From Agrobacterium tumefaciens (GTDB lineage Bacteria > Pseudomonadota > Alphaproteobacteria > Rhizobiales > Rhizobiaceae): a stretch of 64,000 nucleotides of DNA. The first letter of the stretch is position 1; every line of letters begins with the position of its first letter. A program made the translations under genes and the position numbers. The notes beneath the pieces were generated by a model that had not been told where the DNA came from, searched no databases, and saw only the letters and a program-made list of their open reading frames with translations. The stretch spans positions 985,501-1,049,500 of the forward strand of contig NZ_CP072309.1 of assembly GCF_017726655.1 (NCBI RefSeq), written 5' to 3'. Below are positions 54,568-63,986 of the stretch, one piece after another.

Positions 54568-55161
54568 TCAATCCTCGGAAAGAGCATCATCCAGAAAGGT
54601 CAGGCGGTCCTGCCCCCAATAGAGCGTGTCGCGATAAACCCAGGTGGGGGTCCCAAAAACACCACGAGACTGTGCTTCGGCGTGGCTGTCATGCCAGGCA
54701 GCCATGATTTCCGGCATGTCTTCGAGCGCTTGAAGTGAGCGGCCGTCAAGACCAAGACTGTTTGCAACCTCGATACGAACGTCCGGATCAGTGACGTCCT
54801 TTTCTTCCGCCCATAGGGCGCGCAGAAGCGCGTGACTGAGTTCCAGTGCAGGCAGGCCCTGTCTGTCAGCCGCAATCACCATACGCGCGGAAAACTCGTT
54901 GTTGGTCGGATAATATCTGGGCTTCAGCACCAGCGGCATACCCAGACGCTTGCGCCAGCGGTCCAGTTCGACGGCGTGGTAGTCCTGCCGCGGCTGCGGT
55001 CTGGAACGAAGTGGAACGCCACCGTTTTCGGTGACGATGCGGGTGGGGCGGGTGACGACATCAAGATCGTACTTTTCGATCAGCGCCTTGAACTGCGGCC
55101 AGCCCAGATAGGCCCAGGGCGAACTGAGCGCGTGGTAATAATAAACGGTTCTTTTGCTCAT
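54568..55161 (-). CDS. DsbA-fold isomerase (2-hydroxychromene-2-carboxylate isomerase-like)
   Basis: A 197-residue DsbA-fold protein: YYYHALSSPWAYLGWPQF at the N-terminus holds a Ser-Pro in place of the thioredoxin CxxC, and VFGTPTWVYRDTLYWGQDRL gives the cis-Pro loop and C-terminal motif. This is the pattern of glutathione-dependent kappa-class/hydroxychromene carboxylate isomerases. ATG 55161 is preferred; the longer frame lacks family resemblance. It probably isomerises a product of the flavin monooxygenase encoded just upstream (10 bp gap). Confidence 0.82.
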   Translation of the reverse strand: MSKRTVYYYHALSSPWAYLGWPQFKALIEKYDLDVVTRPTRIVTENGGVPLRSRPQPRQDYHAVELDRWRKRLGMPLVLKPRYYPTNNEFSARMVIAADRQGLPALELSHALLRALWAEEKDVTDPDVRIEVANSLGLDGRSLQALEDMPEIMAAWHDSHAEAQSRGVFGTPTWVYRDTLYWGQDRLTFLDDALSED

Positions 55162-55171
55162 CGCCTTAACC

Positions 55172-56653
55172 TCAGGCTGTTTTCTGCATGGTGGGGTCAG
55201 CATCCGCATCGGTCCATTCCGACCCATCAAGTTCGGGCTTTTCGTAAGCCTTCAGCGCTTCCCAGTGATGATCGATGTCGGCAATGAACAGCGAAGCGGC
55301 GATACCCCGCGCGAGCCAGAGCGCACCTTCGCTGATGGCCGGAATATCGCCGCTGACTTTGCCCAGACTGACCGATGAACCGTAATTGAAACAATGGATG
55401 TGCCGCAACCAAGGGGCGGCACCCGGCTCTTTCTCGGTGAAGGAGAAGTCGTCTTGCAGCCAGGGAAACCTGCCAAGACCCGGGTTTTCCTCACCTGCTG
55501 GCGGTGTGTAGCGGTCCTGCCAGCACGCGATCTGCCGGTTGAAAATGTCGAGTTCGGGACGACTGACGGGGTCGATTGAGAATCCCGTTCCCAAAATCAC
55601 GAAATCGGTCCGGAAGACGCGGCCGTTGATTGTCGTGATAACGACCTCGCCGCCCTCTTCCTTCATCGATTGGATACCGCAGTCGAAATGGAAATAGGCG
55701 TTGGGATGCCGGCTCACCCTCAGCGTTGAATTGTGGGGCGCGGGGGTCTGCTGCTTGACGGAATAATCCATGAGACGCCAGCGCCACTCAGGGTCAATTT
55801 TCGCGAAGCCGGCGGTGACCCCGTACGATCCGATGCCCATCAACTTGTTGATGGTCGGCATTGTCTTGCGTCTGGCAAGGAGACGCACCTCACCGGCCCC
55901 CTGCTCGAGCGCTTCGGCGGCATTGTCCACCGCGGACGCCCCTACGCCGATGACAACGACGCGTTTCCCTTTCAGACGCTGAAAATCAATCATGTCGGCG
56001 GAATGCGCCCAGCTGACGTGGCGCTGCATGCCCTTCACAAAATCCGGGATCGTCGGTTCTCCAAGGCCATCGCGCCCCGTTGCCATCACCAGTTTCCGGG
56101 TGACGATCGGGTCAGCCTTTCCACCCTCGATCTCCAGTTCCAGAAGCCCATCGGGCCGTGGGACGACGCGGGTGACGTGGATATTGTTTTCAACCGGGAT
56201 TTCCATCACCTGCCGGTACCAGCTCAGATATTCCATCCACATCGGTCGCGGAATGCGGAAGAGTTCTTCCCAGGCCTCTTCGCCAAAGCGGGCCGTGTAC
56301 CACGCCCGGAAGGTGAGCGACGCCATACCGAGCGCTGGCCCGAGCAAGTTCTTGGGCGAGCGCAGGGTTTCCATGCGTGCATATGTCACCCAGGGCCCCT
56401 CCTCGCCTTTTGCGGCCCGGTCCACGATCCGGATATTGGCAATCCCCGCCCGTGTCAGGGCATGCCAGGCAACGAGGCCGCACATGCCGCCGCCGATGAT
56501 CACGACGTCACTGGCGCGCTGGCCCTCTGAGGTAGAGACAGGTTTCGACCAGTTTGCTGCGGGATAGTTGAGGTAGGACAGATCCTGTCTCACCCGCGCG
56601 TTGAGCGCAGCTAGTCTCTGCTGCCCGGTCTGGTCTTGCTGTTCGAAAGTCAT
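55172..56653 (-). CDS. FAD/NAD(P)-binding flavin monooxygenase-like protein
   Basis: A 493-residue flavoprotein. The FAD-binding motif VVIIGGGMCGLVAWHALTRAG lies near residue 50 and a second Rossmann motif VVVIGVGASAVDNAAEALEQG near 235 should bind NADPH. VILGTGFSIDP is the later FAD contact. It resembles class B flavin monooxygenases and should hydroxylate or oxidise a small substrate at N, S or C. ATG 56653 follows AGGAG; the longer frame is unsupported. It is positioned between the ABC importer genes and the isomerase gene. Confidence 0.83.
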   Translation of the reverse strand: MTFEQQDQTGQQRLAALNARVRQDLSYLNYPAANWSKPVSTSEGQRASDVVIIGGGMCGLVAWHALTRAGIANIRIVDRAAKGEEGPWVTYARMETLRSPKNLLGPALGMASLTFRAWYTARFGEEAWEELFRIPRPMWMEYLSWYRQVMEIPVENNIHVTRVVPRPDGLLELEIEGGKADPIVTRKLVMATGRDGLGEPTIPDFVKGMQRHVSWAHSADMIDFQRLKGKRVVVIGVGASAVDNAAEALEQGAGEVRLLARRKTMPTINKLMGIGSYGVTAGFAKIDPEWRWRLMDYSVKQQTPAPHNSTLRVSRHPNAYFHFDCGIQSMKEEGGEVVITTINGRVFRTDFVILGTGFSIDPVSRPELDIFNRQIACWQDRYTPPAGEENPGLGRFPWLQDDFSFTEKEPGAAPWLRHIHCFNYGSSVSLGKVSGDIPAISEGALWLARGIAASLFIADIDHHWEALKAYEKPELDGSEWTDADADPTMQKTA

Positions 56654-56706
56654 CAGGTGGTCTCCTGAAATATAGTGTTGCCCATCGGCACCGACGGGCA
56701 CGAGGA

Positions 56707-57777
56707 TTAATCGGCCAGCACCACGGCATCGCGATCGCGCCAACCCACCCAGACCGTCTCGTCTTCGAGATGCGAGAGCGCCACCGGATCGAGCTGGGCC
56801 GACAGGAGGGCGCCGTTATCCAGACGGACAGTCAACGTCGTGTGCGCGCCCTTGAACACACGCCGCTCGATCTGGCCCTTGAGGGCAAAACGATCACTGG
56901 GCTGCTCGGGCAGACAGAACAGAGCTTCCGGACGCAGCGCAATCGTGACGTGGCTGCCAATGGCGTGGTGGTGGCCGTTGAGATCGGCCCGGATCAAGCT
57001 GCCCTGCCAGTCGACCGTAGCGACCCCGCTCTCGGCAGACACCAATCGGCCTTCGAGAAAGTTGCTCTGGCCGATGAAGTCGGCGACGAAGCGGCTGCGG
57101 GGGCGCGCATAGAGATCATCAGGCGCTCCCATCTGCTCGATCCGCCCCTTGTTCATCACCACCACGACGTCGGACATCGTCAGCGCCTCCTCCTGGTCAT
57201 GGGTGACGAAGATGAAGGTTTTGCCGGTTGTCTGCTGGATCGACTTCAACTCGATCTGCATCTCATGACGTAGCTTGGCGTCGAGTGCCGACAGCGGCTC
57301 GTCGAGCAACAAGACATTCGGGTCCGGTGCCAGCGCTCGCATAAGGGCCACGCGCTGGCGCTGACCGCCCGACAGTTGCTCAGGCATACGCCCGGCAAAA
57401 TCCTGCAGCTTGACGAGACCGAGGAGTTCCATGACACGCCGGTGGATGGACGCCGAATCCAGCCCCTTCAATTCAAGTCCGAAAGCAATATTGCGCTGGA
57501 CTGACAGGTGCGGAAACAGCGCATAGTCCTGAAAGACGATATTGACGTTGCGCCTATTGGGCGGCAGATGCGAGATCGGCTGTCCGTCGAGGTAGATCTC
57601 GCCGGAGGACGGCGTTTCGAACCCGCCCAGCATTCTCAGTGTCGTGGATTTGCCGCAACCGGAGGGGCCAAGCAGGGTAACGAACTGGCCCGGCGCGACC
57701 GCCAGGTCCAGATCGTCGACAGCAAGGGAAGCGCCGTAAGACTTGTTGACGTTTTTAAAATGAACAACCGGCTGCAT
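56707..57777 (-). CDS. ABC transporter ATP-binding protein (PotA-like)
   Basis: A 356-residue ATPase of the polyamine/opine-type importer class. Walker A GPSGCGKSTTL (about 38-48), signature LSGGQRQRVALMRAL (about 134-148), Walker B LLLDEPLSALD and switch VTHDQEEAL are intact, and a C-terminal TOBE domain (about 275-350) is present. ATG 57777 follows GAGGAG and lies 4 bp after the upstream permease stop. It energises the two permeases and works with the binding protein of the same operon. Confidence 0.92.
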   Translation of the reverse strand: MQPVVHFKNVNKSYGASLAVDDLDLAVAPGQFVTLLGPSGCGKSTTLRMLGGFETPSSGEIYLDGQPISHLPPNRRNVNIVFQDYALFPHLSVQRNIAFGLELKGLDSASIHRRVMELLGLVKLQDFAGRMPEQLSGGQRQRVALMRALAPDPNVLLLDEPLSALDAKLRHEMQIELKSIQQTTGKTFIFVTHDQEEALTMSDVVVVMNKGRIEQMGAPDDLYARPRSRFVADFIGQSNFLEGRLVSAESGVATVDWQGSLIRADLNGHHHAIGSHVTIALRPEALFCLPEQPSDRFALKGQIERRVFKGAHTTLTVRLDNGALLSAQLDPVALSHLEDETVWVGWRDRDAVVLAD

Positions 57778-57780
57778 AAC

Positions 57781-58572
57781 TCAGCTCCTCGAACGGCGGG
57801 TGAAGTGCTCGGCATAAAGGCCGATGGCGGCGGTGACGATGAGGACGATGGTCGCCATCGCATTGATCTCTGGCGACATGCCGCCCTGGACCTTGGCGAA
57901 AATGAGCATCGGTAGCGTCGGCTTGTATCCGCCCAGGAAGAAGGTGCGCACGAAATCGTCGATACTGGTCAGAACGCAGAAGATCATGCCGCCAATCAGG
58001 GCCGGCAGGATGTAGGGGACCGTGACGCGCATGAAGGCGATAAACGCGTCCGCACCGAGATCTCGTGCAGCATCAACGAGATTGGCAGGCATGGAACGCA
58101 GGCGCGTCAGCACCATGATTACCACAAACGGTACCGCGTGGACGGTATGGGAGAGGATAATCGCGAAGGTGCCCGTGGGGATATCAACCATCCGGATGAA
58201 TATCCGCATCGAGATGGCGTTGATCAGGCCGGGAACGACGGCAGGCAGGCAGGCGAGCGCAAAGAGAATGGCCTTGCCGCGGATGCCTTCGGTTGAAATC
58301 AGCAGGGCAATCCACACACCGATGACGGTCGCTCCGATCGTGGTGGCAAACGCTATTCCGACCGAATAAAGCGAGGCTTCGATGAACTGCTTGTCCTGAA
58401 GTACCTTGCCATACCAGTCCAGGGTCCAGTTGCTGATCGGGAAGGCGATGAAGTTTGCGTCCTTGAAGCTCATGGCCATCATCAGGGCCAGCGGCAAAAG
58501 CAGGTAGATAACGAAAATGGCATAACAGGCGCCAAGTGCCGTCTTCGGAAGGTCGTTTAAGGGGGACCGCAT
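57781..58572 (-). CDS. ABC transporter permease (PotC-like)
   Basis: A 263-residue inner-membrane permease with about six helices. The coupling motif is seen as NLVDAARDLGADAFIAFMRV (EAA-like loop), with VTVPYILPALIGGMIFC after it. It pairs with the next permease upstream to form the channel of the importer. The stop is four bases before the ATPase gene and its start 10 bp after the PotB-like stop. Confidence 0.9.
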   Translation of the reverse strand: MRSPLNDLPKTALGACYAIFVIYLLLPLALMMAMSFKDANFIAFPISNWTLDWYGKVLQDKQFIEASLYSVGIAFATTIGATVIGVWIALLISTEGIRGKAILFALACLPAVVPGLINAISMRIFIRMVDIPTGTFAIILSHTVHAVPFVVIMVLTRLRSMPANLVDAARDLGADAFIAFMRVTVPYILPALIGGMIFCVLTSIDDFVRTFFLGGYKPTLPMLIFAKVQGGMSPEINAMATIVLIVTAAIGLYAEHFTRRSRS

Positions 58573-58581
58573 CGTCTTCTC

Positions 58582-59565
58582 CTACATCAGCCGGACAGAG
58601 CGACCGCCAACGACGCGCATGAAGAGACCTACCGTTGTCAGCGACACGGCGAGCATCAGCATGGCGAAGGCAGCGCCTTCAGGCCATTTGTCGTTGGAAG
58701 AGTGGAAAAGCGTCGCGATTACCTCCGGGAAGATGACGGCGTTCGGCCCGCCGAGCAGAAGCGGAGCGGCGAAGACGCCGACGGCCGTGAGGTAGACCAG
58801 GCTGCATCCGGACACGATACCGTCTTTCGACAGCGGCAGGATAACGCGGCGGAAACGTTGGAAAGGGCTTGCGCCGAGATCAGCAGCGGCGTGCACGAGC
58901 TGTACCGGGATCTTTTCTATGGCTGAGTAGAGCGGGAGCAGCATGTAGAGCGCGAGGAGGTAGATGACGCCAAAGCTCAGCGAAAAGGACGTGTAGAGCA
59001 TCGGGATGGGCCGATCGATGAGTCCGATCTCGCGCAACAGAACGTTGACGGCTCCGCGATTGGCCAGCAGCATGATGACGGAGAAGGTACGGATCAGTTC
59101 TCCGGCCCAGAACGGGATGAGCAGGAGCAGCAGCGCGCGCGTACGCTGTTTCGGCTGGAGCACCTTTGCCACGTAATAGGCAACCGGATAAACGATCACC
59201 AGGGTCGAAACGGTAACGACGGCCGCAAATACGAGGCTGCGTATGAAGGGCAGCATATAAATCGAATCCGAGAAGAACAGGGCATAGTTGGCGAGCGTAT
59301 AGCGCGTGGCCTCGTTCGGTTGGGGCGGATAGTTGTCCGTGAAGCTGATATTGGCCATTTGCAGGATCGGCCCGACATGCAGGACGAAAAGCCATATCAC
59401 GGGTATCCCGGCAAGGAGTGCGAGTCGCGCGGGGCGACTGTCTGCCAGCCGACCTATGGTGGTTCGGTAGAGGGCTGATCCTGTCACCTTGCCAATCCAT
59501 CCGGAATAATGCGCCGGGGCTGGCGCGCCTTCCTCTCGCAATTCAGTCATTGTCGTGTTCACCAT
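58582..59565 (-). CDS. ABC transporter permease (PotB-like)
   Basis: A 327-residue permease. The EAA-like loop is LVHAAADLGASPFQRFRRV followed by ILPLSKDGIVSGC. A longer N-terminal cytoplasmic part precedes the first helix (LALLAGIPVIWLFVLHVGP). It forms the importer channel with the PotC-like protein. It follows the binding-protein gene by about 80 bp. Confidence 0.9.
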   Translation of the reverse strand: MVNTTMTELREEGAPAPAHYSGWIGKVTGSALYRTTIGRLADSRPARLALLAGIPVIWLFVLHVGPILQMANISFTDNYPPQPNEATRYTLANYALFFSDSIYMLPFIRSLVFAAVVTVSTLVIVYPVAYYVAKVLQPKQRTRALLLLLIPFWAGELIRTFSVIMLLANRGAVNVLLREIGLIDRPIPMLYTSFSLSFGVIYLLALYMLLPLYSAIEKIPVQLVHAAADLGASPFQRFRRVILPLSKDGIVSGCSLVYLTAVGVFAAPLLLGGPNAVIFPEVIATLFHSSNDKWPEGAAFAMLMLAVSLTTVGLFMRVVGGRSVRLM

Positions 59566-59644
59566 GATCGTTCCCAGCTCTGGACAAGCTTTTTATTGGG
59601 GGTTGCGAACCCGGCGCCGGTCGGGTTCGCATCGCATCGATAAT

Positions 59645-60745
59645 TCAGGCAGCCTTGATTTCGGCGGCTGCCTTGTCGATCATCGCGTTCTTCATCGCAC
59701 GGTTGACCGAGCTGAAGAACTTGATGCGCTCCATCTGGTCCTGTGGGAGCGCCATGGCGGCCCGTTCGCGGTCGTTGAGCAGCTTGTCGACGCCATCAAA
59801 GGCCGAGGCGAAGCCCGACTGCCGAACCATGGCAGCCCCGATTTCCGGCGAGGCGAGAATGGCGTCCAGGAAAGCATAGGCAGCGTCCGCATTCGGACCG
59901 TTCTTCACCACGTTGAAGGAATAGAGGAACCCGTAGGTGCCCTCCTTCGGAACGGACAGCTCGATGGGGTGACCGTCCATGATCAGCTTGGCTGTCGGTC
60001 CGGACCAGGCTTGCGCCACGTAGATGTCCTCGTTCAGGAACATCTGCTGAACCTCGGAGCCCGCATCATAGTATTTGCGGACCTTGTCCTTTTGGCTGAT
60101 CAGGAAGTCACGCGCCTTGTTGGTGGCTTCCTGGGCGATGGCTTCCTTGCCCTCGTAGGTGACGTAATCGCCGTCATTGCCTTGATAGAGCATGGTCAGC
60201 GAAAGGAAGTCCGAGATGATGTAAGATGTCAGCCCCTTGTATTCGTCGTCGAACATCATGCCCCAGCTGTCGGAAGGCTTGGTGTATTCCGTGTTGCGGG
60301 CCAAACCTTCAAAGCCCGCCAGAAGCGGAACGCCGTAGGTGGAGCCGTTGATGGTGAGCTGCGGTGCGCCCTTGTAGGCGGCCGCCAACTTGTCCCAATT
60401 CTTCAGTCTGCTGGTATCAAGCGGCGAAAGGAGGTTGGAACCGATGAACTGGGAGAGCCGGTGGCCGGTTACCGTCACGATATCGGTCGACGGCGTGGCA
60501 CCTTCGGCCGTCAGAATGTTGTATTGCTTGCCCTGATCGTCCGTCAGACGGATGCGGATCTCGATCCCCGTGTCCTTCTGAAACTGGTCGATGAAAGACT
60601 GCGGAACGAACTTGTCATAGGTCGTGATATTGACGACCTTGCCCTGCGCATGGGCGGAGCGCATCAGGCTGGGGGCCGCCAGGATACCGGAGCCGGCAGC
60701 GAGCAGTTTGAGGGTAGAACGGCGGGTCGCTTTAAACTCTTTCAT
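59645..60745 (-). CDS. ABC transporter substrate-binding protein, Tat-exported (PotD-like)
   Basis: A 366-residue periplasmic binding protein with a twin-arginine signal (ATRRSTLKLLAAGSGILAAP, residues 6-25, then AHAQG). The mature part has the spermidine/putrescine-binding-protein fold (VVNITTYDKFVPQSFIDQFQ, TDIVTVTGHRLSQF, YGFLYSFNVVKNGPN). The ligand may be a polyamine, an opine or a related amine. It heads the operon after the LysR gene. Its start is ATG 60745, behind AGGAGAG. Confidence 0.9.
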   Translation of the reverse strand: MKEFKATRRSTLKLLAAGSGILAAPSLMRSAHAQGKVVNITTYDKFVPQSFIDQFQKDTGIEIRIRLTDDQGKQYNILTAEGATPSTDIVTVTGHRLSQFIGSNLLSPLDTSRLKNWDKLAAAYKGAPQLTINGSTYGVPLLAGFEGLARNTEYTKPSDSWGMMFDDEYKGLTSYIISDFLSLTMLYQGNDGDYVTYEGKEAIAQEATNKARDFLISQKDKVRKYYDAGSEVQQMFLNEDIYVAQAWSGPTAKLIMDGHPIELSVPKEGTYGFLYSFNVVKNGPNADAAYAFLDAILASPEIGAAMVRQSGFASAFDGVDKLLNDRERAAMALPQDQMERIKFFSSVNRAMKNAMIDKAAAEIKAA

Positions 60746-60796
60746 GGCACTCTCCTTTGTTTTTTTTGATCGGGTCGACGGGGCAGAAAATTCTGA

Positions 60797-61777
60797 TCAG
60801 GGAGCGTCCCCTTCGACGGTTCCCCCATAGGTGACGTCAGCCACACGCCCCGAGGCGCGCGGATCGTGGGCGATGAAATCCGGCATGCGGGCTGAGGCGA
60901 CGCGGATGATAAGCTGTATCAACTCCTGGGCGGTTGCCGACAGCGGGCGCGCTGTCGCCGAGAAAATTCCCCAGAGAAACGGAATGTCGACGTCGAGCGG
61001 TCGCACAGTCACGCCCGCGGTCAGGGGACCGTAAGCGGTGGCCGGTTCGACGATCGCAATCCCCATGCCTGTCGACGCGACCTGTACCGCGCTCATCGCC
61101 GCGCTCGTGGCGATGATCCGCCCCGCACGGACATTTGCGTCTTGCAGGGCCTTGTCCACGCGGCGGCGCAGGCGGAATGGGTTTGCGAGCGTGATGACCG
61201 TCTGGTCAGCGAGGTCCGTGATTGAAACGACATCCTTGGCGGCAAGCGGATCGTTAACGGCCAGAACTGCGGCACATCGCCCCTGGAAGTAGCCATGCGC
61301 CTCCAGGCCCGGTTGTTCGGCCGGAAGCGACGTCACGCAGAAATCAGCGGTACGGCCGAGCACCGCCTGGACAGCAGCCTCGGCTGGCATGCTTCTTAGA
61401 AAAACAGTGTGAGGCAGAAGCGCTTCGGGCAACTCCGCAAGAGCGAGCGGTACCATTCCCGTGGCAAAAGCAGGCGTGGCGGCGATCTCGACCGGCTCAG
61501 GCTCCTTGAGACTGATCCGCTGGGCCCGGTTGCGCAAATGCTCGATGCCGCTGATGAAGCGCTCGGCTTCGGCGTGGAAGGCCACTCCCTTGTCACTCGG
61601 CATGATACGCGGGCCATTGCGATCGAACAGCGCAAATCCAAGCGACGTTTCGAGATCTTGGATGAGGCGCGTCACCTGAGATTGGGAACGATCAAGGAGG
61701 CGCGCAGCACCGGTAATGCTGCCTGCGGACATTACCGCCAGAAACGCCTCCAGTTCGCGTATCTCCATCGCTATCAT
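60797..61777 (-). CDS. LysR family transcriptional regulator
   Basis: A 326-residue LysR regulator. The HTH is LEAFLAVMSAGSITGAARLL then DRSQSQVTRLIQDLETSLG, with the ligand domain behind. The gene lies 51 bp upstream of the binding-protein gene on the same strand, so it may be cotranscribed with the nine-gene operon and also be divergent to the opine-dehydrogenase gene. ATG 61777 follows AAAGGA; ATG 61768 is an alternative. The inverted repeat at 61800-61815 is its best candidate site. Confidence 0.9.
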   Translation of the reverse strand: MIAMEIRELEAFLAVMSAGSITGAARLLDRSQSQVTRLIQDLETSLGFALFDRNGPRIMPSDKGVAFHAEAERFISGIEHLRNRAQRISLKEPEPVEIAATPAFATGMVPLALAELPEALLPHTVFLRSMPAEAAVQAVLGRTADFCVTSLPAEQPGLEAHGYFQGRCAAVLAVNDPLAAKDVVSITDLADQTVITLANPFRLRRRVDKALQDANVRAGRIIATSAAMSAVQVASTGMGIAIVEPATAYGPLTAGVTVRPLDVDIPFLWGIFSATARPLSATAQELIQLIIRVASARMPDFIAHDPRASGRVADVTYGGTVEGDAP

Positions 61778-61799
61778 GCATCCTTTGCATTATGACAAA

Positions 61800-61815
61800 T
61801 TTAATGTGCATTAAA
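61800..61815. promoter_or_regulatory. LysR operator candidate
   Basis: TTTAATG / CATTAAA, perfect 7-bp arms with a 2-nt centre, lies 22 bp before the LysR start. LysR proteins often bind AT-rich dyads near their own promoter. The rest of the gap to the dehydrogenase gene at 62165 holds no gene that I can see. Confidence 0.45.
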
Positions 61816-62164
61816 CGCATGATATCTGCTAGTGACAAAAGAGAATTTTTCGTTTGAGCCGGAGAGGATGAAAAAGACGGCTGCTGACGCCGCGCTGTGC
61901 AGAAAATTTGGCTACATGCCTTAGCTTTTGCCAATGTAGCAGACGCTTTTGCTCGACGCAGCGATATGTGCTGAGGGGTTAGGCAAGGTTCTGCTAATTA
62001 ACCAGGCAAAGCACGCGTGAATATGGCTGTAGCAGGCAGGACAAGATGATGCATTTGCGTAACAGTCGGTCCACAAAGTTCAAAACCGGGGTTTTGATGT
62101 GCGTGCCAATCAGTGACCAGAGGGCGGGTCCATCCCAACTCCTACAACCGAAAGGATAGATGAC

Positions 62165-63247
62165 ATGCGGATAGCCATTCTTGGTGCGGGATCGATTGCT
62201 TATGGCATGGCGGCATTTCTCGCCGCCGCGGGGCATCGCCCGTCCCTATGGTCACCCTCCGGTCGCAGTGCCAATCCATTGGCGCAAGGTGAAAAGCTCA
62301 ACGCCAAGGGAGCTTTTGATTTCGTCGGCCCCGTGGAGGTTGCGGCAAGCTGTGAGGGCGCCATTGCCGATGCGGATGTGGTTATCATTGCCATGCCGGC
62401 CAACGGTCATCGCGCGGCTATCGGTGCAGCGCTGCCGCATCTGCGGTCGAACCTGCCAGTCATCATCAGTTCCCATAGCTCCTTTGGAGCGCTTTATTTG
62501 TCGAAGCGGCTCGCCGAGCGCCGGCTCCATCTGCCGATCATCGCCTGGGGAACGACGCTCCTGACGGCGCGCCGTCAGCCGGATGAACGCAGCGTCGTCG
62601 TGAACACCGTTCGCCAGAAGGTGGACTTTGCCACCTTGCCCAAGTCGGCGGCAGCACAGGGCCAAAGCCTGTGCACTGAACTCTTCGGCGATCGTTTCGT
62701 CGAACGTGACGGTTTGCTCGCCATCGCCCTCTCAAACCTCAATCCTCAAAACCATCTCGGGATCGCATTGCTCAATCTGACACGCATGGAAAAGGCAGAG
62801 AGCTGGGGACAGGGTGAACATGTGACCCCGGCGGTCGGGCAGTTGATCGAAGCGCTCGACGCCGAGCGATTGTCAATCGCCGAGAGCTTTGGCCTTGGGG
62901 TGAAGACAGTCCGAGAGCACTTTTCTCTCTCCTTCCATGTACCCCTTGCCTCTGTGTCGGAAATGAACCAACAGATGCATCGCGAGGGACGAGGCGGGAT
63001 GGGACCTTCCTCCATCGACAGCCGCTATATCTACGAGGACGTACCGTTCGGTCTTTTGCCGACTGTTCTTCTTGGCCGCATCGTCAACCGTCCTGCGATC
63101 CTTCATGAAGCCGGTATTCGCATCTTCACCGCGTCGGTCGCGCGCAATTTGGAAGCCGACAATGACCTGCTGCCGGAGCTTTCGCTTGATCATCTCACTC
63201 CGAGGGAGCTGCGGGACCTTTGCGAAAGCGGATTTTTGCCGGCATAA
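62165..63247 (+). CDS. NAD(P)-dependent octopine/nopaline dehydrogenase family protein
   Basis: A 360-residue dehydrogenase. The N-terminal Rossmann domain has GAGSIAYGMAAFLAAAGH (residues 7-24), and ADADVVIIAMPANGHRAAIG follows. The C-terminal helical domain contains LSNLNPQNHLGIALLNLTRM and SSIDSRYIYEDVPFGLLPTV, as in opine dehydrogenases, with the His of the NPQNH segment a candidate catalytic residue. The family joins or splits an amino acid and a keto acid; direction and substrate are unknown here. ATG 62165 follows AAAGGATAG. It is divergent from the LysR gene and may serve the same pathway as the amine-type importer operon. Confidence 0.85.
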   Translation: MRIAILGAGSIAYGMAAFLAAAGHRPSLWSPSGRSANPLAQGEKLNAKGAFDFVGPVEVAASCEGAIADADVVIIAMPANGHRAAIGAALPHLRSNLPVIISSHSSFGALYLSKRLAERRLHLPIIAWGTTLLTARRQPDERSVVVNTVRQKVDFATLPKSAAAQGQSLCTELFGDRFVERDGLLAIALSNLNPQNHLGIALLNLTRMEKAESWGQGEHVTPAVGQLIEALDAERLSIAESFGLGVKTVREHFSLSFHVPLASVSEMNQQMHREGRGGMGPSSIDSRYIYEDVPFGLLPTVLLGRIVNRPAILHEAGIRIFTASVARNLEADNDLLPELSLDHLTPRELRDLCESGFLPA

Positions 63248-63348
63248 CTAGCGCGCTTTCCTTCAAGGCTCGCGAATGCCTTCGAGGACGTGGACCGTTG
63301 GCACGTCCTCTGCATTTTGATCAACATCCGTTCCGGCTCGGGCGAAAG

Positions 63349-63945
63349 CTAACGCCGCAGCCCGTCCATCACCAACCGCACAATCCTGTGCGCGCGGTCA
63401 CGCCAATCCGGACCTTCGGGAATGGAATAAATGCCGAAGAGCGCGTTGAGGACATCTGCACCCTCAATGTCTCCCTTGACCGCACCAGCCTCGACGGCAT
63501 TGTTCAGTAGCTCTTCGAACGCCGTATGCAAAAGCTTCGACCCCTCCGCAAAGAGGGCGGAATTGGATGTAAACAGAAGCTTCAGGCTGTTCGCCATGCC
63601 CCTTTTCGCGGCCATGTAGCTAACGAACCGGTTCATCCATTCTTCAACGGCTTTCGCGGGCTCTTCTTCCCGCATCAGATCGCGCGCAGCCGTCGCCAGA
63701 ATTTCCAGTTCGCGGCGATAGACGCCTTCGACCAAATGTTCGCGGGTCGGAAAATGCCGGTACAGCGTGCCGATACCGACGCCAGCAAGCCTGGCAATAT
63801 CTTCCAGCGAAGCGGCCGCGCCCTGCTCTGAAAACGCCAGCGCCGCAACGTCTATCAGCTTTTCCCGGTTTCGCCGTGCGTCTGCGCGCAAGGGGGGCGG
63901 TTGAGACGGAGGCGTCTGCTCCTTGGGCACGGAAGGCCACTCCAT
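63349..63945 (-). CDS. TetR/AcrR family transcriptional regulator
   Basis: A 198-residue TetR regulator. The HTH is ALAFSEQGAAASLEDIARLA then GVGIGTLYRHFPTREHLVEG, and a C-terminal ligand domain (SBP-type TetR_C) follows. ATG 63945 is preferred; a TTG at 63972 in the same frame would lengthen it by nine residues. A GC palindrome lies just upstream at the window edge and is the likely operator. The regulated gene lies outside the window. It converges on the dehydrogenase gene. Confidence 0.9.
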   Translation of the reverse strand: MEWPSVPKEQTPPSQPPPLRADARRNREKLIDVAALAFSEQGAAASLEDIARLAGVGIGTLYRHFPTREHLVEGVYRRELEILATAARDLMREEEPAKAVEEWMNRFVSYMAAKRGMANSLKLLFTSNSALFAEGSKLLHTAFEELLNNAVEAGAVKGDIEGADVLNALFGIYSIPEGPDWRDRAHRIVRLVMDGLRR

Positions 63946-63986
63946 GAAAAATCGCTTGACGAACGATCGCAAGCCACTAAGTTAAA

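Noticed and set aside
59555..60769. 404-codon forward frame opposite the substrate-binding protein gene
   Set aside because: It is a shadow of the Tat-exported binding protein on the other strand, with no recognisable domain.
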